Origin: Bacillota bacterium
Lineage (GTDB): Bacteria > Bacillota > Dethiobacteria > SKNC01
DNA length: 17,102 bases
Direction: 5' to 3'
NCBI GenBank assembly: GCA_007121375.1
Contig: SKLX01000076.1
Span: 1 to 17,102 of the forward strand
Part shown: positions 13,115-17,102 of the stretch, in pieces
Layout of the letters: the number at the start of each line of letters is the position of its first letter
Position numbering within the stretch: position 1 is the first letter of the stretch
The notes under the pieces: model-generated
Database searches by the model: none
Told to the model about the DNA's origin: nothing
What the model saw: the letters and a program-made list of their open reading frames with translations, nothing else
Translations under genes and position numbers: made by a program

Positions 13115-14032
13115 TTACAAGCGATAGATTTCTCCTGTCCTGATGTTTTCCAGGGTCACTTCCCCTTCAGGATATGTCTTTTTTGCATAACTCACGGCAT
13201 TGGCATAACCTGTAAGGGCGATTACCTGTTTACCGTCAACTCTTATTCTAAAAACATCCTGGGGCCGGAGGTCCGCCTTTTCAAGTCCCTTTTCCCTAAT
13301 CTCCTTCATCCGGGTCAAGGTTTTAGGTCCGGCTATACCATCAACGGTAAGGCCGTTATCCCTTTGAAAATCCCTGACAGCTCCATCAGTAACAGGCCCG
13401 AAAATACCATCCACAACCCCTGCATGGTAGCCCAAATCATTAAGATAGCCCTGGAGCAGTCTGACCTCTTCTCCTATACTTCCCCGGCGCAAGAGTATAT
13501 TTACTGCCAGTTTAAACTGAAAGGATTTATCAGAAATAATAGGGGCGACGGCTTCTTTCCTTACCCCGTTAACCAGGGTTCCCCAGGGAAAATAATTCCC
13601 TGGACAAAGCTTGGTACTGAAATCCGCGTGGGGACACAGGTTATTTATATTAATATTATACTGTTCCATCAGGTAGCTGACTAACCTTACCAGGGCATTA
13701 AGCTGGGCCAGGGGAACCTCCCTATCCGTTTGATTTTTATATTCCTGGTAACATCCCTCCAGGCAAATACCAATAGAACGGTTGTTGAGGGGAGGACAGT
13801 GAGCACCACTCCAGGCTACTTTCCTGCCGAGAAAAACAATACCTTTTTTGTTCACAAAAAAATGGTAACCACACCCTGACCAGCCATTATTTAAATGCCA
13901 GCGGTGCACATCCCAAATGGTGCAGTTTTTAGCTAAAGCATGGTGAATAATAATATGGTCGGGGTTGTTTGACTTTAAACTTCCCCTGAAGCTCAGGTTA
14001 GGATTAATTACCTGCAACCCGGGAATATCCAT
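13115..14032 (-). CDS. N-acetylmuramoyl-L-alanine amidase with peptidoglycan-binding domain
   Basis: This is a 305-residue zinc amidase that cuts the bond between muramic acid and the peptide stem. The Amidase_2/PGRP-type catalytic domain spans ~25-150: IIIHHA (His30, zinc ligand), GYHFFV (55-60), the WSGAHC and SIGICLEGCY strands (near 74-94), and the zinc/active site PHADFSTKLCPG (His135, Lys141, Cys143). Residues 181-240 are a PG_binding_1 domain (LRRGSIGEEVRLLQGYL, DGIFGP.T.GAVRDFQ). The last ~50 residues form a small unrecognised beta/alpha unit (VFRIRVDGKQV...). No signal peptide is visible, which is more like a phage lysin or an enzyme released with the mother cell. ATG with AAGGAGG 8 nt upstream. 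It lies 50 nt after the hybrid kinase gene, with no terminator seen between them. Confidence 0.9.
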   Translation of the reverse strand: MDIPGLQVINPNLSFRGSLKSNNPDHIIIHHALAKNCTIWDVHRWHLNNGWSGCGYHFFVNKKGIVFLGRKVAWSGAHCPPLNNRSIGICLEGCYQEYKNQTDREVPLAQLNALVRLVSYLMEQYNININNLCPHADFSTKLCPGNYFPWGTLVNGVRKEAVAPIISDKSFQFKLAVNILLRRGSIGEEVRLLQGYLNDLGYHAGVVDGIFGPVTDGAVRDFQRDNGLTVDGIAGPKTLTRMKEIREKGLEKADLRPQDVFRIRVDGKQVIALTGYANAVSYAKKTYPEGEVTLENIRTGEIYRL

Positions 14033-14082
14033 AATTTATACCTCCTTGCCTGCCAGGTATTCCTTGTAATTTCCTTCCATTT

Positions 14083-15690
14083 TCACAGACCCCTGGGACT
14101 ATCCCTCTTTTCAGCTTTTATGGTTTCATCTAGCACTTCACTTAATGTTTCAATCTTATAGGGTTTGGCAATATTGCCAGCAAAGCCCATCTCCTTATAG
14201 CTGCTTAACTCCAGGTCCTTTGAATAACCACTTGACAAAATTAACCTGGCCCGGGGGTCTTCCTTTAAGATTTTTTCAGCTGCCTCCCGGCCTCCTATAC
14301 TCCCGGGAACAGTTAAATCCAAAATCACTGCATCAAAGGTTTCTCCCCTGTCAATAGCTTCTTTGTACATCTCTACTGCTTCCAGGCCATCCCTGGCCAC
14401 CCTGGCCTTATATCCAAGGATTTCCAGCATTTCTTTAACAAGATTCCTGATAGATTCTTCATCATCCATAAACAGTATTTTACCGCTGCCCTTGCACAAC
14501 CTTTCCTCTCCTTTTTCCTTAACTTGAGTTTTTGTATGGGTAGCAGGAAGATAGACATAGAAAGTTGTCCCTTCCCCCGAAATGGATTCTACCCTTATGT
14601 ATCCACCGTGCCTTTTTATAATAGAATAGGAGGTAGCCAACCCCATACCCGTACCTTCTACTTTAGTGGTAAAAAAAGGGTCAAATAACCTTTGAATATG
14701 CTCCTGGGGTATTCCAACCCCATTATCCTGGATTGTCAGCCTGACATAAGGTCCCTCCTCCAGGAAAGGAACCTCCTCCCTCTTTCCTTTACCAATTTCC
14801 ATATTTTCAGCACTGATATTAATGGTCCCTCCCCGGGGCATAGCCTGCAGGGAGTTAAGAATTATATTGTGCACCACCTGGCTGATCTGACCCTGGTCAA
14901 TGCTCACGTAAGAAAGTTCCGGGGAAAAGGAAAGCTGATACTGAACATTTGAACCACTAAGAGTAAAGGATACAACTTCCCGGATAAGTTCGAGTATAGA
15001 GGAAGCTTCTTTAACCGGAGCGCCGCCTCTGGCAAAAGTCTGCAGTTGATTGGTTAAATCCCTGGCCTGGTAAACGGCCTTTTCTATATTTTTTAACCTA
15101 TGGAGCACCGGGCTATCCTTCTCCAGGCCCTTTGAAATAAGGGATACATTTCCCCAAATTACTGAAAGAAGATTATTGAAATCGTGGGCAATTCCCCCCG
15201 CCAACAGGCCTATGGATTCCAGCTTACTGGCTTTTAGCATTTCCTCCTGCAATTTTTTCCGTTCCGTGATATCTATATTAAAGGATATATCAACAAACCT
15301 TCCGTCTACCCAGGACATGGCTTTTTTCCGGCATTCAAACCAGCGGTCAATATTATGGTAGTATATTTCAAAGGTAGATGCAGTAGATGGAAAATCCTCG
15401 GAGTTAATCAATTCCTTGGTGGGGCAGGGCTCACAGGGCCCTGCCTGGGATTCTCGAAAAACCTCCCAGCACTTTTTGCCCACCACATCACCCCATAACT
15501 CCTGGCCGTTTTTATTAATATAAATAATCTCACAGGTTTCAATGTCGGTAACAGAAACATGAGCATCTAAACTATCTATAATGGTTAGCAATCTTTCCTG
15601 GCTTTTTCTTTGCTCCTCCTTAGCGTAAAAGTTTTTTAAAATGTTTTCCATTTTTTCCAGATCTATAAGTTCTTGAAAATGATATTTCAT
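14083..15690 (-). CDS. PAS / histidine kinase / receiver hybrid sensor protein
   Basis: This is a 535-residue signalling protein with no membrane segment, so it is cytoplasmic. A short coiled helix (1-35) leads to a PAS domain (about 35-142). Next come the DHp helix with H-box GGIAHDFNNLL (phospho-acceptor His169), then the HATPase_c domain: N-box HNIILNSLQA (274-283), G1 DNGVGI (322-327) and GTGMGL (346-351). A receiver domain follows with MDDEES (Asp409/410), phospho-acceptor Asp458 in ILDLT, SSGYS (486-490) and Lys509 in AKPYK. The PAS region contains a Cys-x11-Cys-x2-Cys set (Cys74, 86, 89), which could bind a metal or respond to redox. Because the receiver ends the protein with no output domain, phosphate probably passes on to another protein. 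ATG 15690 has GGGAGG 3 nt upstream. Ligand and target are unknown; the amidase next to it may be a co-expressed target. Confidence 0.92.
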   Translation of the reverse strand: MKYHFQELIDLEKMENILKNFYAKEEQRKSQERLLTIIDSLDAHVSVTDIETCEIIYINKNGQELWGDVVGKKCWEVFRESQAGPCEPCPTKELINSEDFPSTASTFEIYYHNIDRWFECRKKAMSWVDGRFVDISFNIDITERKKLQEEMLKASKLESIGLLAGGIAHDFNNLLSVIWGNVSLISKGLEKDSPVLHRLKNIEKAVYQARDLTNQLQTFARGGAPVKEASSILELIREVVSFTLSGSNVQYQLSFSPELSYVSIDQGQISQVVHNIILNSLQAMPRGGTINISAENMEIGKGKREEVPFLEEGPYVRLTIQDNGVGIPQEHIQRLFDPFFTTKVEGTGMGLATSYSIIKRHGGYIRVESISGEGTTFYVYLPATHTKTQVKEKGEERLCKGSGKILFMDDEESIRNLVKEMLEILGYKARVARDGLEAVEMYKEAIDRGETFDAVILDLTVPGSIGGREAAEKILKEDPRARLILSSGYSKDLELSSYKEMGFAGNIAKPYKIETLSEVLDETIKAEKRDSPRGL

Positions 15691-15761
15691 TTTCCTCCCT
15701 CTTTTTTACCTCTTTTATGAAGTATAAATCATCCAAATAAATCAAGATATTGCTTATATTT

Positions 15762-15980
15762 TTACATATACCTGGGTTTATTCCTTTTGGCCGCCAGCAG
15801 GCACACGAGATACCCTATAATAAAACCAATAATCACCGAAAAACCTATTAAAAGAAACTGGCTCATGCTGATCTCCCAAAAAAGTATATGGAAGGTTACC
15901 ACATGAGTATTCTGGACCAGAATTATTAGAAGCAGGATAACAATTACCAGAATAACAATAGGTTTGGGTTTCATCTTCAT
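15762..15980 (-). CDS. LapA/DUF1049 domain membrane protein
   Basis: This 72-residue protein has two membrane segments. The first, IVILVIVILLLIILVQN, covers residues 8-24; the second, QFLLIGFSVIIGFIIGYLVCLLAA, covers about 41-64. Between them lies the FHILFWEISM stretch typical of LapA (PF06305), followed by a short basic tail. In Proteobacteria LapA takes part in lipopolysaccharide assembly. In Bacillota the family is widespread but its role is not known. AAAGGGG is about 11 nt before the ATG at 15980. It is 71 nt upstream of the hybrid kinase gene, with AT-rich sequence between and no clear terminator, so they may share a transcript. Confidence 0.82.
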   Translation of the reverse strand: MKMKPKPIVILVIVILLLIILVQNTHVVTFHILFWEISMSQFLLIGFSVIIGFIIGYLVCLLAAKRNKPRYM

Positions 15981-16140
15981 GATTAATTCTACCCCTTTCT
16001 ATATTGATTGTTATTAAGTTAATTTCTTTTCCTTAGCCTATAATCCCTTTATTTTTAAGAATAGTTAACAACTGGAGGAAAAACAAACAATGTTTTGGGG
16101 AAAATAAAGAAATTTCCTGAGGCCTTCTCCTTTCCTGCTT

Positions 16141-17004
16141 CTATCCTGCCAGCCAGCTGGCAATATAATGAAGTTTCTCCACCCCTTCCAGGGCAGGTTT
16201 TCCCTTTTGGGTAACCCATTCACCCCTGAGGCCTTCCTCCAGGGCCGTTAGTTCAAAATGGCACATGGCAATTCCCATATCTACCCTTTGTATCGGGTAT
16301 CCAACCGTCTGGTTAACTATTTTGGAAGGATCCATAAAAAAATGCCAGGAGGTGCCCTCCTGAACCAGCCTCCAGGGCTGCCTGTTGGAGGCAGAAGGGG
16401 CCAGTCTAACCATTTCCAGGGGATTTAAATAAGAACCCGCCTCTTTTTCACTGATAGGAGAATTAAGGGAGCCATTAAAAAATAACTTGTGCCAGGGTTT
16501 TCGTTTTTTTGACCCGGCAGCAGCCTTCATGACCCTTTCAATTAATCTTTTCCCCTTTGCCGGGTAACCCAGGGGGGTTACAATGGGAAGTATTTCCCCC
16601 TTTTCCATACCAACGTCCTTTTCCAGGACCTTTATCTTAAAAGTTCCCCCCAGCCAGCAGGTTCCTAAGTCCAGACCGGCGGCATATAATATCAACTCTT
16701 CAAGAACATATCCTACCTGCTCTAAATTCTTATCCAGGCCTTTTTCAACTAAAGCCCCCATATAATTTTTAGCACCCCGGATAACTCCATAGGTGCTAAT
16801 TCTACCCCCTGATTCTTCCAAAAAAGAATCCTCTTTTATAAAAGCAAAGCGCACCTGGGGCGAAAAGGGACCTTTAATTTCTTCTGCATAATTTTTAAGC
16901 TTTCTTTCCAGTTCTCCCGGCAAAGACACCGGTTTATATGTTCTTACAGAAGTACGTTTTTTAATGGTTTCTTTAACGGGAAACCGTAAGCTTTTTTCCT
17001 TCAA
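16141..17004 (-). CDS. TM1586-type nitroreductase family protein
   Basis: This 287-residue FMN-dependent oxidoreductase-like protein belongs to the putative TM1586-type nitroreductases (PF14512), in which the chain holds two related halves of the fold. Flavin-site landmarks are KRTSVRTY (16-23), the LEELILYAAGLDLGTCWLGG helix (near 101-120) and, in the second half, APSASNRQPWRL and DMGIAMCHFELTA. It has no signal peptide. The natural substrate is unknown. The TTG start at 17004 is set by AAGGAGG 7 nt upstream. It follows the partial gene at the right edge by 16 nt, so they probably form one operon. The 16005-16140 stretch downstream holds no gene that I can support. Confidence 0.88.
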   Translation of the reverse strand: MKEKSLRFPVKETIKKRTSVRTYKPVSLPGELERKLKNYAEEIKGPFSPQVRFAFIKEDSFLEESGGRISTYGVIRGAKNYMGALVEKGLDKNLEQVGYVLEELILYAAGLDLGTCWLGGTFKIKVLEKDVGMEKGEILPIVTPLGYPAKGKRLIERVMKAAAGSKKRKPWHKLFFNGSLNSPISEKEAGSYLNPLEMVRLAPSASNRQPWRLVQEGTSWHFFMDPSKIVNQTVGYPIQRVDMGIAMCHFELTALEEGLRGEWVTQKGKPALEGVEKLHYIASWLAG

Positions 17005-17020
17005 GCCTGCTCCTCCTTGT

Positions 17021-17101
17021 TTAATTATCAGAGCCCATTATTTTTTCCAGGTGTTCCTGGTGGACAGCCAGGGATTTCTCTCCGTGGAGCACAAAACGTA
17101 T
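17021..17101 (-). CDS. C-terminal end of an unidentified protein, truncated by the window edge
   Basis: The last 26 residues of a minus-strand gene are visible: IRFVLHGEKSLAVHQEHLEK, then IMGSDN and a TAA stop at 17023-17021. The rest of the gene lies beyond the right edge. The alternative frames in this stretch are poorer in codon pattern. It ends 16 nt before the nitroreductase start, which suggests an operon. No function can be given. Confidence 0.55.
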   Translation of the reverse strand: MRFVLHGEKSLAVHQEHLEKIMGSDN

Positions 17102-17102
17102 A

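Noticed and set aside
13055..13684. 209-codon plus-strand frame
   Set aside because: It lies antisense to the amidase gene, which has clear domains, a ribosome binding site and the coding-strand pattern.
16060..16110. A plus-strand ATG with GGAGG upstream near 16091
   Set aside because: The frame closes after five codons (MFWGK), so it is not a gene; the GGAGG is likely chance.

Overview
The window looks like chromosomal DNA of a low-to-middling-GC Bacillota, probably of the class Clostridia. The reasons are strong AGGAGG-type ribosome binding sites, several TTG and GTG starts, sigma-A-like promoters, and a DUF1659-DUF2922-YvrJ gene set, which is typical of Bacillota. No rRNA, tRNA, insertion sequence, prophage structural gene or CRISPR array is visible.

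Left part, plus strand (1-2487): the 3' part of pstB followed by phoU (the end of a phosphate-uptake operon) and a hairpin terminator. Next, under its own promoter, comes a divergent histone-deacetylase-fold hydrolase in which the first His of the catalytic His pair is Gln. It is convergent with a minus-strand class I methyltransferase (2511-3128).

Middle, plus strand (3273-6083): a membrane-anchored PQQ-type sugar dehydrogenase, a DOMON-domain lipoprotein and a secreted protein built from two copies of one ~60-residue unit. The first two resemble the parts of the fungal AA12-AA8 (PQQ dehydrogenase plus b-type cytochrome) enzymes, here split into two bacterial genes. A strong terminator closes the block at 6106-6165.

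From 6171 onward every gene lies on the minus strand. The most unusual locus is 6175-9287 (transcribed right to left). It holds a 78-residue hypothetical protein and an 886-residue protein with a PfkB-like N-terminal region, a AAA+ ATPase and two tandem C-terminal RyR-type domains. A 54-residue signal-peptide-bearing peptide starts 2 nt after the stop of the ATPase gene, which looks like translational coupling. No function can be assigned, but the layout (degenerate sugar-kinase fold, ATPase, ligand-sensor-like RyR pair and a small membrane or secreted partner) makes it the best candidate here for an undescribed system.

Upstream of it are YvrJ (48 aa), DUF2922 and DUF1659 small genes, with a hairpin between the first two. 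Then come a class A penicillin-binding protein with an ~85-residue, extremely Glu-rich tail and its promoter, an N-acetylmuramoyl-L-alanine amidase with a peptidoglycan-binding domain but no signal peptide, a PAS-histidine kinase-receiver hybrid, a LapA/DUF1049 membrane protein, a TM1586-like nitroreductase and the 3' end of one more gene running off the right edge. The amidase and hybrid kinase are probably co-transcribed, as are the nitroreductase and the truncated gene.
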